Made by a program: the position numbers and the translations under genes
NCBI GenBank assembly: GCA_937889595.1
Contig: CALAOR010000088.1
Coordinates: 1-64,000, forward strand
DNA from: an uncultured bacterium
GTDB lineage: Bacteria > Oederibacteriota > PGYV01 > Palsa-1178
DNA length: 64,000 nucleotides
Direction: 5' to 3'
The notes under the pieces: generated by a model
Databases searched by the model: none
What the model was told of the DNA's origin: nothing
Seen by the model: the letters and a program-made list of their open reading frames with translations, nothing else
Shown: positions 40,602 to 48,652 of the stretch, piece by piece
Position numbering within the stretch: position 1 is the first letter of the stretch
Layout: every line of letters begins with the position of its first letter

Positions 40602-40636
40602 AGTAGCATTATAACATAACAATTTCAAAAAGTCAA
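40592..40636 (-). promoter_or_regulatory. Promoter with CCACT-N5-AGTAG operator (site F)
   Basis: TTGACT (40636-40631), 17 nt, TATAAT (40613-40608), then CCACTCTTTCAGTAG (40592-40606). Same layout as sites D and E. The only thing downstream on the minus strand is the candidate small RNA. Confidence 0.75.
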
Positions 40637-40834
40637 GTTTCAGGGGTATGGTCCCAATTACGGATTTGTTCCTGCTACCGGGTTCCATACTTCCTGTTAG
40701 TTTTATTTTAGTCTTAAACCCGTTTCTTAATTACTCATTGTTTATATCAAATATGTTTTACTTTGTCAAGTTTCATAAAAAAATATCTTATTTGAAGCGG
40801 TCTTATGTGCCACACGCTGTATTGTAATATATTT

Positions 40835-41158
40835 TTACTTTTTAACTGTTTTTCCGTTCCTGAAATTGTCCACTTTTTTCACAGCACCGCTGTTGTCATA
40901 ATTAATCCATTGACCGTCTTTTAAACCGGCTTTATAATAACCTTTTGACTTAATGATCCCGCTGTCCATATCGTAAAATTCCGTGAATTCCCCATGCAGA
41001 ACACCCATTTCATAATTAGCTTCCACGTACAGGTTCGTATCAGGGTCAAAACTGACATATAACCCGTGGTATACCGCCTTTTCTCCGCCTGAGCAGCCGC
41101 CGCTGCACCCGCATTGCGCAGAACAGCCCTTTTCCTTTTCCTTTTTCTTTTTTGCCAT
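40835..41158 (-). CDS. MORN-variant repeat protein with Cys-rich head
   Basis: A 107-residue cytoplasmic protein. Lys-rich start, then a Cys cluster (CSAQCGCSGGCSGG, about 11-24), then repeats of the MORN-variant/YwqK type (VYHGLYVSFDPDTNLYVEANYEMGVLHGEFTEFYD...KSKGYYKAGLKDGQWINYDNSG). Such repeats form beta hairpins and mediate protein or membrane contact. The ATG at 41158 follows GGAGG. Paralogous to the next gene; the Cys cluster could bind a metal. Confidence 0.75.
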   Translation of the reverse strand: MAKKKKEKEKGCSAQCGCSGGCSGGEKAVYHGLYVSFDPDTNLYVEANYEMGVLHGEFTEFYDMDSGIIKSKGYYKAGLKDGQWINYDNSGAVKKVDNFRNGKTVKK

Positions 41159-41175
41159 AAAATCCTCCAAAAAAC

Positions 41176-41205
41176 AAAACCCCGGTTTTTAAAGACCGGG
41201 GTTTT
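41176..41205 (-). terminator. Terminator between the two MORN-like genes
   Basis: AAAACCCCGGT/ACCGGGGTTTT around a short loop, T-rich on the minus side; ends the transcript of the gene at 41230-41541. Confidence 0.85.
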
Positions 41206-41229
41206 ATATTGATAAAGGCTTGAATTATT

Positions 41230-41541
41230 TCAGCCTTTTTCTTCCTCGTCATCATACATAGTTCTCTCAAGCAGCTCGCCTTTGTTCCATATCTTTACGG
41301 CCTCTATAGAGCCTTTTTTGTCAAACTCCGACCAGACTCCCTGCTTCATTCCGCTTTCATAATGGCCTTCCATTTTCATCTGTTTCTTTTCTTCGTCATA
41401 ATACTCCTTATATAGGCCGTGCATTATGCCGTTTTCGAACTTCACCTGTTTGTGGATTTTTGTATAAGGGTCGTATGCGTCATAAATACCGTTTAAAGTA
41501 CTGACAATGAATTCATTCTGACTCTGTTTTTTTTCAGCCAC
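41230..41541 (-). CDS. MORN-variant repeat protein
   Basis: A 103-residue protein built of three YwqK-like repeats: HKQVKFENGIMHGLYKEYYDEE, MKMEGHYESGMKQGVWSEFDKKG and EAVKIWNKGELLE. No signal peptide. Function unknown. GGAGG precedes the ATG. Same fold as the following gene but without the Cys-rich head, so a duplication is likely. Confidence 0.75.
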   Translation of the reverse strand: MAEKKQSQNEFIVSTLNGIYDAYDPYTKIHKQVKFENGIMHGLYKEYYDEEKKQMKMEGHYESGMKQGVWSEFDKKGSIEAVKIWNKGELLERTMYDDEEEKG

Positions 41542-41667
41542 GGTAAATTACCTCCTGAAATTGAAATAATTTAACATCAATATTATTATACCAGTTCTAT
41601 TTGTCATTTTCAAGCATTTTTTGGATTTTCAGTGCTTTTTCAATATTTTCTTCCGGATTTCAATGGT

Positions 41668-42006
41668 TTAAAACGCCTTTACCGCGTCCGCTGTGCTTTT
41701 AAAATACTGGAATATGTTCGCAAAATCCAGAAGTTCAAATATCTCAAGCACTTCTTTTTTCATGTCCGTAATCTTTATGTCTCCTTTGTTCATCCTTGCC
41801 TCGTGCAGATATCCGACAAAGAGCCCCCATCCGGCGCTGCTCACATAATCAACCTTGCCAAGGTCCATTATGATCTTATAGGAACCGCCCTTAAGTAGGT
41901 CTTCTATGACGGTTTTAATCTGGCCGGAATTTTCTGAATCAACATATCCGGTGCATTTAACAACCTTTACCCCGTTTAAGTCCTCAACATTCACCGAGAG
42001 TGCCAT
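41668..42006 (-). CDS. STAS-domain protein (anti-sigma antagonist type), copy 1
   Basis: A 112-residue single STAS domain: LSVNVEDLNGVKVVKCTGYVDSENSGQIKTVIEDL, then MDLGKVDYVSSAGWGLFVGYLHEA with the conserved phospho-acceptor Ser in D-Y-V-S-S-A-G, and GDIKITDMKKEVLEIFELLDF. This is the SpoIIAA/RsbV type used in partner switching. The ATG at 42006 follows AAGGGGG; the longer ORF reads into the upstream gene's end. No kinase or phosphatase gene is beside it. Confidence 0.9.
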   Translation of the reverse strand: MALSVNVEDLNGVKVVKCTGYVDSENSGQIKTVIEDLLKGGSYKIIMDLGKVDYVSSAGWGLFVGYLHEARMNKGDIKITDMKKEVLEIFELLDFANIFQYFKSTADAVKAF

Positions 42007-42019
42007 AAATGCCCCCTTC

Positions 42020-42379
42020 TTATTTTCCCTTGCCCTTTTTAAACGACAATACCGCGCTTTCTGTATCCTTATAATACTCCAGTATGTGCGTAAAATCCAG
42101 CACCTCATATACTTCCAGTACTTCATTTTTCATATTTGCGAGTTTAATGTCGCCTTTGTTCTGCATCAGGGACTTCTTTATGCCCACAAAAATTCCCCAG
42201 CCGGCGCTGCTCACATAATCCGAGCCCTCAAGATCGAGAACCACTCTGTATTTTTTATCCTTCAAAGCAGCGTCAAAAATTTTTTCAAGCCCGCCTGCGG
42301 TAGTTGTATCTATGTAGCCTTCGGTCTTTACAATAAACACTCCGTCGCGGTCTTCGGTCTTAATATCAAGGCCATTCAT
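42020..42379 (-). CDS. STAS-domain protein (anti-sigma antagonist type), copy 2
   Basis: A 119-residue STAS domain close to its neighbour: VFIVKTEGYIDTTTAGGLEKIFD, LDLEGSDYVSSAGWGIFVGIKKSL with the phospho-acceptor Ser, and GDIKLANMKNEVLEVYEVLDFTHILEYY. Tandem duplication with copy 1 (13 bp between them). A pair of antagonists could respond to different kinases or form a heterodimer. GGGAG precedes the ATG. Confidence 0.9.
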   Translation of the reverse strand: MNGLDIKTEDRDGVFIVKTEGYIDTTTAGGLEKIFDAALKDKKYRVVLDLEGSDYVSSAGWGIFVGIKKSLMQNKGDIKLANMKNEVLEVYEVLDFTHILEYYKDTESAVLSFKKGKGK

Positions 42380-42407
42380 TGTTTGTTCTCCCGTAATAAG
42401 ATCCGTA

Positions 42408-42845
42408 TTAAAACAATTTCAGCATATTAATGCCCGTTTTTTCATCAATCTCTTTTCTTGCCTTTATGCCTGTCAGTTCAATTAGAAAAGCTTCTATAGT
42501 GATGAACACTTCCGCATTTTTTCTGACGCACCCTATAAGGGTTTTTGTTTTTTTTTCCATTGATGCATGCATATGTATCTGTGGAGAGCCTTTTCCTTCA
42601 AAAACCGAACCCGTACCGAAAACTTCCCAGCCATCCCTGAAAGAAACCCAGTTAGGTTCCGGGGGTATGACAGGTTTTTTCGGGCCGCAGACTATGTCGC
42701 CTTTTTTTAACCCACCCAGGAACATGAAAAAACCTGTTTTGACTTTCTCCTTCTTTATAAGTTTTTCCAATTCCATTATCAAATTATCATTGTTTTCGAA
42801 TTTAATGACAAAGGTCCTGTTAATTTTAGCGCTTGTATATATCAT
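42408..42845 (-). CDS. PPC-domain (DUF296) protein
   Basis: A 145-residue PPC domain: FVIKFENNDNLIMELEKLIKKEKVKTGFFMFLGGLKKGDIVCG, then GKGSPQIHMHASMEKKTKTLIGCVRKNAEVFITIEAFLIEL with the conserved H-x-H-A motif. Bacterial PPC proteins form trimers of unknown role, sometimes DNA-binding. Its start overlaps the stop of the upstream membrane-protein gene (ATGA). Confidence 0.88.
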   Translation of the reverse strand: MIYTSAKINRTFVIKFENNDNLIMELEKLIKKEKVKTGFFMFLGGLKKGDIVCGPKKPVIPPEPNWVSFRDGWEVFGTGSVFEGKGSPQIHMHASMEKKTKTLIGCVRKNAEVFITIEAFLIELTGIKARKEIDEKTGINMLKLF

Positions 42846-43078
42846 TTATTCTCCTGCGGTTTTCCAGCCGTATTTTCCGGGCGTTCATTAAGGCCCGCAC
42901 CGGCTGTGATATTTTCCGTTTTGGGCCGCATTAGAATCATAAAAACCAGTATGCCGGCAAGGCCGAAACCGCAGCCTGCGTAAAAATATAGATCCTGCCC
43001 CGAGCCTGACAGGGCAAAAGATATGAAAACAAGCAGGAACGGCACAATAAATGACAGTGCTTTTATTATAATTTGCAA
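42842..43078 (-). CDS. Two-helix membrane protein of unknown function
   Basis: A 78-residue protein with hydrophobic helices at about 3-22 and 33-52 and a polar, Pro/Asn-rich tail. I chose the TTG at 43078 because GGAGA lies 7 nt before it; a GTG at 43126 inside the preceding gene would add 16 residues but has no ribosome site. Overlaps the PPC gene by 4 bp, so it is in the same operon. Not recognised. Confidence 0.5.
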   Translation of the reverse strand: MQIIIKALSFIVPFLLVFISFALSGSGQDLYFYAGCGFGLAGILVFMILMRPKTENITAGAGLNERPENTAGKPQENK

Positions 43079-43109
43079 GAAAATTCTCCGGTAAGCCTGT
43101 AAGATCGTA

Positions 43110-43427
43110 TCAGCTTTCCACTTCACTCACTGACAGTTCCCTGGTTAAGAACATGCTTCCGTCATTGTCAGCGGTTTCCTGCCTCGGATTGATCTGCCCC
43201 TTAAAACGTATAATAACCCCGTCCCTTGACATAATTACAGCTTTTTCCAGGTCTGACATAAGTTTCCGGGCTTTTGCGGTGCTTAAGTATATGTTTGGAG
43301 TTTCCGGAAGGACCAAAACCGAGTTTGGTTTTAATACAAACATATTTACATCAAGGTCAATTATCTGCCTGTCAATTGTTTCCTGTTTTACGGCGTCCGT
43401 TCCGTTTTTCTTCTTCTTGTCTGCCAT
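43110..43427 (-). CDS. Small soluble protein of unknown function
   Basis: A 105-residue protein: Lys-rich head, then DLDVNMFVLKPNSVLVLPETPNIYLSTAKARKLMSDLEKAVIMSRDGVIIRFKGQI, an alpha/beta pattern without a recognised motif, and an acidic end. GGGGGC precedes the ATG. It heads the small operon with the two-helix protein, the PPC protein and perhaps the STAS pair. Confidence 0.6.
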   Translation of the reverse strand: MADKKKKNGTDAVKQETIDRQIIDLDVNMFVLKPNSVLVLPETPNIYLSTAKARKLMSDLEKAVIMSRDGVIIRFKGQINPRQETADNDGSMFLTRELSVSEVES

Positions 43428-43528
43428 TTTTAATGCCCCCGAAAGCTGGATTAATTCATATTCACATTATACCTGCTAAAAACCATATTTTCAATAAAAA
43501 AAGATTTCAGCCAATATTGCCGTGCGAT

Positions 43529-44785
43529 TCATCCGTGCTTCTCCGGGTTTTCTTTGAACTGTTCCCTGATAGCTTTAATGATGTCATATATTTCAAAGAA
43601 AGCTTCCACGACTTCCGGGTCAAAATGGGTTCCGGCACTTGCTTTCATGTATTCCAGTACATGGTCTTCATCCCACGCGTCCTTGTAAACCCTTTTTGAT
43701 ATGAGCGCGTCATATACGTCAGCGACTGCCACAATCCTGCCGGTAATGGGTATTTCCATATCTTTTTTCCCGGCGGCCGGCACTATACAGGATGACGTCA
43801 TCATGCCTTCCATTTTTCCGGGATATCCCGAACCGTCCCATTTTTCATGATGTGACAGGGCTATCTCCGCACACATGGCGTCAAGTTCCGATTCCTTTCC
43901 GGAAAAAAGCCTGTAACCAAAAACCGCGTGCATTTTCATTATATTAAATTCATCCTCGTCAAGCTTGCCCGGCTTTTTTAATATTTGGTCTGATATAGCT
44001 ATTTTCCCCGCGTCATGAAGCATGGCCGCGATTTTCAACTTGTCTTTAAACCTGCGTATGAGTTCAGCGGGAAAGCCGCGTTTTTCCGCCCATCTCTGGT
44101 ATATTTCCACTGCATAAGTTCCAATACGGTTTACATGCCCGCCTGTTTCCTTCGGATCGCGGTACTCCACCATCCTTAGCATGCGCAGTACCATGGCCCT
44201 GGTGGATTTTGCTTTTTCTATGGCTATTGTGGCGTCATTGGCAAAATATGATATGAACAGTTTATCCTGGTCTGTAAAATGCCCCACTTTCCCATTTTCG
44301 TCCTTTGCGTTTATTATCTGCATGACCCCTATGACCCTATTGCGCGCGCTTTTTAAAGGTATGGATATCATGGACTTGGTGCGGTATCCTGAATCTATGT
44401 CAAACTGCTTATTGAAACCGCAGGCGCAAGACGAGCCTAACTTGTAAACATCCTTAAACTCAAGCACATCCCCATTTATAGCTGTCGCGCCTGCAATTGA
44501 TTTTGGATCAAGCGGAATCTCCTTATTGAGATATTTGTACCTGTTTGCGGGATTTTCCTCGAAAAGAATATCATTTTGGGTATAACTCATGCGGAGTTTG
44601 TTATCTTCCACCATAAATATTGTTCCACCTTCAGCACTGGTAAAACGCCTGACTTCGTAAAGTATTTTATCAAGAAGAATGTCTATGTCCGATATATTAA
44701 GTATGTCCTCGGAAATTTTTAGAATCTCTCTTAGAATTTCCTTGTCTGTTTTCTTTTTTGACCTTTTGGCAAGGACTTTTTTCAT
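43529..44785 (-). CDS. GAF and HD-GYP domain protein
   Basis: A 418-residue cytoplasmic signalling protein. GAF domain about 30-185 (TSAEGGTIFMVEDNKLRMSYTQND...SMISIPLKSARNRVIGVMQIINAKDENG). HD-GYP domain about 205-400 with HDAGKIAISDQIL and HHEKWDGSGYPGKMEG, the signature of c-di-GMP phosphodiesterases. Cys-Ala-Cys within SSCACGFNK in the GAF may add a ligand. The ATG at 44785 follows GGGAG. Confidence 0.93.
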   Translation of the reverse strand: MKKVLAKRSKKKTDKEILREILKISEDILNISDIDILLDKILYEVRRFTSAEGGTIFMVEDNKLRMSYTQNDILFEENPANRYKYLNKEIPLDPKSIAGATAINGDVLEFKDVYKLGSSCACGFNKQFDIDSGYRTKSMISIPLKSARNRVIGVMQIINAKDENGKVGHFTDQDKLFISYFANDATIAIEKAKSTRAMVLRMLRMVEYRDPKETGGHVNRIGTYAVEIYQRWAEKRGFPAELIRRFKDKLKIAAMLHDAGKIAISDQILKKPGKLDEDEFNIMKMHAVFGYRLFSGKESELDAMCAEIALSHHEKWDGSGYPGKMEGMMTSSCIVPAAGKKDMEIPITGRIVAVADVYDALISKRVYKDAWDEDHVLEYMKASAGTHFDPEVVEAFFEIYDIIKAIREQFKENPEKHG

Positions 44786-44980
44786 CACAACTCCCGGTTA
44801 AATGGGCGTCTAAAAAACTGCAACCTTGTATATTTTTATATATACAATTGTGCATCACTAAATTATACCACATTTTCCAGCCATTTGTGAAACTTCTTTG
44901 TTTATGCCATACTACTGCATACGCTCACATTAATGAAGGGCTTCTCTTTATGCCCCTAAAAGCCGGGTATTGGCGCCGCA

Positions 44981-46027
44981 TTACTCTATAAACCCGGACC
45001 CTATGACCACATCCGCCTTATAGATCACTGCCAGCTGGCCTGGAGTCACGGCAAACTGGGGTTCTTTAAATGTTATTTCCGCCCTATCGCCTGCCTTCCT
45101 TATATAAGCTTCCGCCTTTTTCTGCTTATATCTTACTTTTACTTTGGCGTAAAATCCGGATTTTTTTTGAGGAACAAGCATGTTCAGCGAGGAAACCGTA
45201 AATCTCCGGGCGAACACTTCATTTTTATCGCCTACCACAACCCTTTTATTTTCAGCGTCAATTTTAACCACATAAACGGGCCTGCCCGCGCTTATGCCGA
45301 GGCCTTTGCGCTGCCCCAAAGTATAATTAAAGTACGCCGAGTCCTTTATGGCGGATATTTTCTCGCCGTTGCTTTTGTAAAAAGCGCCTTTATCTATCAT
45401 AGAAATATCCGAGTTCCTCTTTATGAATTCAAACGGCGTCTCGTTCCTGCGCATGAAGCACACTTCCTGGCTCTCGGGTTTTTCCACGTAGACACCGAAG
45501 TTTTTGGCGAGCTTTACAACTTCACTTTTTTTATAATCCCCAAGCGGAAAAATAATGCTTTTTATTTCTTCGGGAGCGATGCGGGCCAGAAAATATTCCT
45601 GGGTTTTTGTTTTATCCCTTGCTTCTTTAAGCAAAAATTTTTCGTTTTTTTTCACAATACGGGCATAGTGGCCCGTAGCCGCGTAATCAAAGTTGTTTTC
45701 TTTCATTTTTTGGATGAGGGCCTTGAACTTTATCTCCTCGTTGCATATCACGCACGGGTTCGGGGTCATTCCATTTATGTAACTTTTTATGAAGTAATCA
45801 ACCACGCTCTTTTTGAAGTCATCTTTCAGGTTTAAAACATAATGCTTTATGCCGAGCTTAAAACAAGCCTGCCTGGCATCCTGTATGTCCTCCAGATTGC
45901 AGCACCGCGAAGCTTCGTCCCATAATTTCAATGTAACCCCTACAACCTCATGACCTTCATCCTTTAAAAGCGCGGCTGCGACAGTTGAATCAACCCCGCC
46001 GCTCATACCGGCGAATATACGGGACAT
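44981..46027 (-). CDS. mnmA: tRNA-uridine 2-sulfurtransferase MnmA
   Basis: A 348-residue enzyme that makes 2-thiouridine at tRNA position 34. PP-loop SGGVDSTVAA (residues 9-18), catalytic Cys in NPCVICN (about 96) and the persulfide Cys in SQEVCFM (about 193), YTLGQRKGL and a C-terminal beta-barrel. An extra RCCNLEDIQDAR stretch near residue 41 replaces the usual NxxD-C-type loop. Last gene of the IscR-IscS-NadA-IscU-MnmA operon, so IscS can supply the sulfur. Confidence 0.96.
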   Translation of the reverse strand: MSRIFAGMSGGVDSTVAAALLKDEGHEVVGVTLKLWDEASRCCNLEDIQDARQACFKLGIKHYVLNLKDDFKKSVVDYFIKSYINGMTPNPCVICNEEIKFKALIQKMKENNFDYAATGHYARIVKKNEKFLLKEARDKTKTQEYFLARIAPEEIKSIIFPLGDYKKSEVVKLAKNFGVYVEKPESQEVCFMRRNETPFEFIKRNSDISMIDKGAFYKSNGEKISAIKDSAYFNYTLGQRKGLGISAGRPVYVVKIDAENKRVVVGDKNEVFARRFTVSSLNMLVPQKKSGFYAKVKVRYKQKKAEAYIRKAGDRAEITFKEPQFAVTPGQLAVIYKADVVIGSGFIE

Positions 46028-46044
46028 ATAAAAACTCCTTTAAA

Positions 46045-46488
46045 TTATACTTTCTCGTTGTCGTGATCATGCTCGTGTTCGTGGTCGTCTTCTTCTTTTT
46101 CAGGAAGCGGGGATAAACCCTGTTTCCTGCGGTTATAATCCTCTATGGCCCTTTTGATCCCGTCTTCAGCGAGCACCGAGCAGTGTAGTTTTTCAGGAGG
46201 AAGGCCATCCAGCATTTCCACTATGTTTTTATTGGTTATTTCAAGCGCCTCTTTCATGGTCTTTCCTATAACCAAATCAGTGGCAAGCGACGAAGTGGCG
46301 ATGGCGGCGACGCAGCCGAAAGTTTCAAACTTGCATTCCGTGATGATATCATTTTCAACTTTTATGTATATCCACATGACATCCCCGCATTTGGCGTTCC
46401 CTACCTTGCCTATGCCGTCTGCGTTCTCTATCCTGCCCATGTTCTTTGTGTTTTTAAACCTCTCCATTACCTTGTCGGAATATTTCAT
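46045..46488 (-). CDS. iscU: Iron-sulfur scaffold IscU/NifU-N with His-rich tail
   Basis: A 147-residue scaffold protein with the three cluster Cys and Asp: C34-G-D36, C59 (FGCVAA) and C103 (LHCSVL). The tail HEHEHDHDNE (about 134-143), alternating His and acidic residues, is not part of the usual IscU and could bind iron, zinc or nickel. Cytoplasmic; it accepts sulfur from IscS encoded two genes upstream. AAAGGAG precedes the ATG. Confidence 0.93.
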   Translation of the reverse strand: MKYSDKVMERFKNTKNMGRIENADGIGKVGNAKCGDVMWIYIKVENDIITECKFETFGCVAAIATSSLATDLVIGKTMKEALEITNKNIVEMLDGLPPEKLHCSVLAEDGIKRAIEDYNRRKQGLSPLPEKEEDDHEHEHDHDNEKV

Positions 46489-46500
46489 GACACTCTCCTT

Positions 46501-47409
46501 TTACAAAGCCACCATTTTTTCTATGGGCTTTATGGCGTTTTTTATTATGTAATCGTCCAATATTATTTCCGGGGTCTCGGTTTCCAGCGCTTTAAGCACG
46601 TCTTCCAGCCTTGTCTTTTTCATGTTAACGCATATTTTCGCGCTGCCCAGCGAGAAGAACTGCGCATCGGGCCTTTCTTTTTTAAGCCTGTGCAGGTGGC
46701 CCTCCTCGGTGCCTATGATGAATTTATTGTCCTTGCTTTCCTTGACAAACTTTATCATTCCTGCGGTTGACGCAACCGAGTCAGCCAGGTCGACCACTTC
46801 AGGCGGGCATTCGGGGTGCACTATTATTTTCACTCCAGGATGCGCCTGCCTTGACTTGATTACGTCTTCCTTTTTGAACATCTGGTGAACTATGCACGCG
46901 CCCTGATGGATTATTACTTCTTTTTCCGGCACATTTTTCTGCACCCAGTAACCGAGGTTCTTGTCAGGCAGAAAAACCACCCTTTTTGAAGGCAGTTTTC
47001 TTACTATGTCAATCGCATTTGCCGACGTGACACAGACGTCAAGCAGTACCTTTACTTCTGCGTTTGTATTCACATAACCCGCTATCATGGCGTCAGGATA
47101 CTTGGCCCTGTATTCCTTCACTTGTTCGGCTGTCACGCAGTCCGCGAGCGGGCATCCAGCGTCCATCCTCGGTATGACCACCTTTTTATGCGGGGAGAGT
47201 ATTTTTGCCGTCTCCGCCATGAATCGCACGCCGCAAAAAATTATGAGGTTTTCCTTTGCCGCAGCTGTTTTCCTGGCAAGTTCAAGCGAATCGCCGGAAA
47301 AATCAGCCAGGTCCTGTATTTCCGGGATCTGGTAATTATGCGCCACAATAACCGCGCCTTTTTGCGTCCTTAATTCCTTTATTTTTTTTATCATGCTTTC
47401 TTTGTCCAT
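46501..47409 (-). CDS. nadA: Quinolinate synthase NadA
   Basis: A 302-residue [4Fe-4S] enzyme that condenses iminoaspartate with DHAP to quinolinate in NAD synthesis. Signature stretches: AVIVAHNYQIPEIQDLADFSGDSLELAR, FCGVRFMAETAKIL, DAGCPLADCVTAEQ, HPECPPEVVDLAD, GTEEGHLHRLKKERPDAQF and KICVNMKKT. It shares an operon with the Fe-S assembly genes that mature it. No nadB or nadC nearby. Confidence 0.96.
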   Translation of the reverse strand: MDKESMIKKIKELRTQKGAVIVAHNYQIPEIQDLADFSGDSLELARKTAAAKENLIIFCGVRFMAETAKILSPHKKVVIPRMDAGCPLADCVTAEQVKEYRAKYPDAMIAGYVNTNAEVKVLLDVCVTSANAIDIVRKLPSKRVVFLPDKNLGYWVQKNVPEKEVIIHQGACIVHQMFKKEDVIKSRQAHPGVKIIVHPECPPEVVDLADSVASTAGMIKFVKESKDNKFIIGTEEGHLHRLKKERPDAQFFSLGSAKICVNMKKTRLEDVLKALETETPEIILDDYIIKNAIKPIEKMVAL

Positions 47410-47448
47410 ATGTGTCTCCTTTTAATCAAGATAAGTGCGGTTTCAAGT

Positions 47449-48627
47449 TTATTTGTTTTTCTCTTTCCAGAACGGCGACATACTCCTTAATTTTACAACA
47501 GCCGGAGGCAGAACCTCAAGCACTTTATTTACGTCTTCATCCGTGGTGTACTTGGAAAGCGAGAACCTGATCGAGCCATGCGCGGTGCCGTGGTCCAAAC
47601 CTATGGCCAGCAGCACGTGGGACGGGTCCAAGGACCCCGATGTGCATGCCGAACCCGATGAGGCGCATATACCCTCGAAATCCATGTGTATGAGCATTCC
47701 CTCGCCTTCTATATACCTGATGCTTACGTTTGAAGTATTATCCATCCTTTTATCCGGGTGCCCGTTTACGATCACTTCGGGTATTTTTTCTATTATACCT
47801 TTTTCAAGCCTGTCGCGCAGCGCTTTGATCCTCGCCATGTCCGGGGCGTCATCCAGGTGAGCGGACGCTATTTCGCATGCTTTTGCCATGCCTATAATAC
47901 CCGGCACATTTTCAGTGCCCGCACGCCTGTTATTTTCATGATGACCGCCCTGCGAAAGCGAATGTATCCTTACGCCTTTTTTCAGGTAAAAGATCCCCAC
48001 GCCTTTGGGTCCGTGGAATTTATGCGCCGACAAAGACATCATGTCAACATTGAGTTTTTTTACGTCAAGCTTGACTTTACCCGCTGCCTGCACCGCGTCA
48101 GTATGAAAATACACATTATTTTCGCGCGCGATTTTTCCGATTTCTTCTATGGGCTGTATGGTGCCTATTTCATTGTTGGCAAACATGACGGAAATCAGTA
48201 CAGTATCCTTTCTTATCGCCTTTTTTAATTCTTCCATATCAACTATGCCGTATTTGTCCACCGGAAGGTAGGTCACTTCCCAGCCGTGTTTTTCAAGGTA
48301 TTTGCATGTATTAATTATGGCATGATGCTCGATCTTAGTCGTAATAATATGCCTGCCCTTGTCGGTATTGGCGTATGCTGCGCCTTTAACAGCCATGTTG
48401 TCCGATTCCGTTCCGCCGCTTGTGAAGATAATTTCCTTTGGGTCGGCGTTTAAAAACTTTGCCGCAGTGGCGCGGGCGTTTTCCACGTCTTTTCTGGCGT
48501 CCTGCGCGGCCGAATAGACGCCGGAAGGATTAAAATAATTATCGGAAAAATAAGGCAGCATTGCCTTTACAACTTCGGGGTCTGTCTTTGTTGTTGCGTT
48601 ATTGTCCAGGTAATATACTTTGTCCAT
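47449..48627 (-). CDS. iscS: Cysteine desulfurase IscS/NifS
   Basis: A 392-residue PLP enzyme. YLDNNATTKTDPEVV start, GGTESDNMA, the TDAVQAAGK segment, PLP Lys in LSAHKFHGPKG (about 206), and the mobile catalytic Cys loop CASSGSACTSGSLDPSHVL (about 325). NifS/IscS group I by its loop. It feeds sulfur to IscU and MnmA. AAGGAG precedes the ATG. Confidence 0.96.
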   Translation of the reverse strand: MDKVYYLDNNATTKTDPEVVKAMLPYFSDNYFNPSGVYSAAQDARKDVENARATAAKFLNADPKEIIFTSGGTESDNMAVKGAAYANTDKGRHIITTKIEHHAIINTCKYLEKHGWEVTYLPVDKYGIVDMEELKKAIRKDTVLISVMFANNEIGTIQPIEEIGKIARENNVYFHTDAVQAAGKVKLDVKKLNVDMMSLSAHKFHGPKGVGIFYLKKGVRIHSLSQGGHHENNRRAGTENVPGIIGMAKACEIASAHLDDAPDMARIKALRDRLEKGIIEKIPEVIVNGHPDKRMDNTSNVSIRYIEGEGMLIHMDFEGICASSGSACTSGSLDPSHVLLAIGLDHGTAHGSIRFSLSKYTTDEDVNKVLEVLPPAVVKLRSMSPFWKEKNK

Positions 48628-48652
48628 AGGTCTTCTCCTTCATTAATTATTA

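Larger units (their letters stand above)
40038..40834. other. Long non-coding region with promoters, repeats and a candidate small RNA
   Basis: About 800 bp without a credible protein gene: ferredoxin-operon promoter (40063-40109), partial copy of the 36.8-kb repeat (40138-40190), tandem 85-bp hairpin repeat (40202-40390), a further hairpin (40388-40437), the candidate small RNA (about 40434-40601) and its promoter (40592-40636). The last 200 bp show nothing recognisable. Confidence 0.7.
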
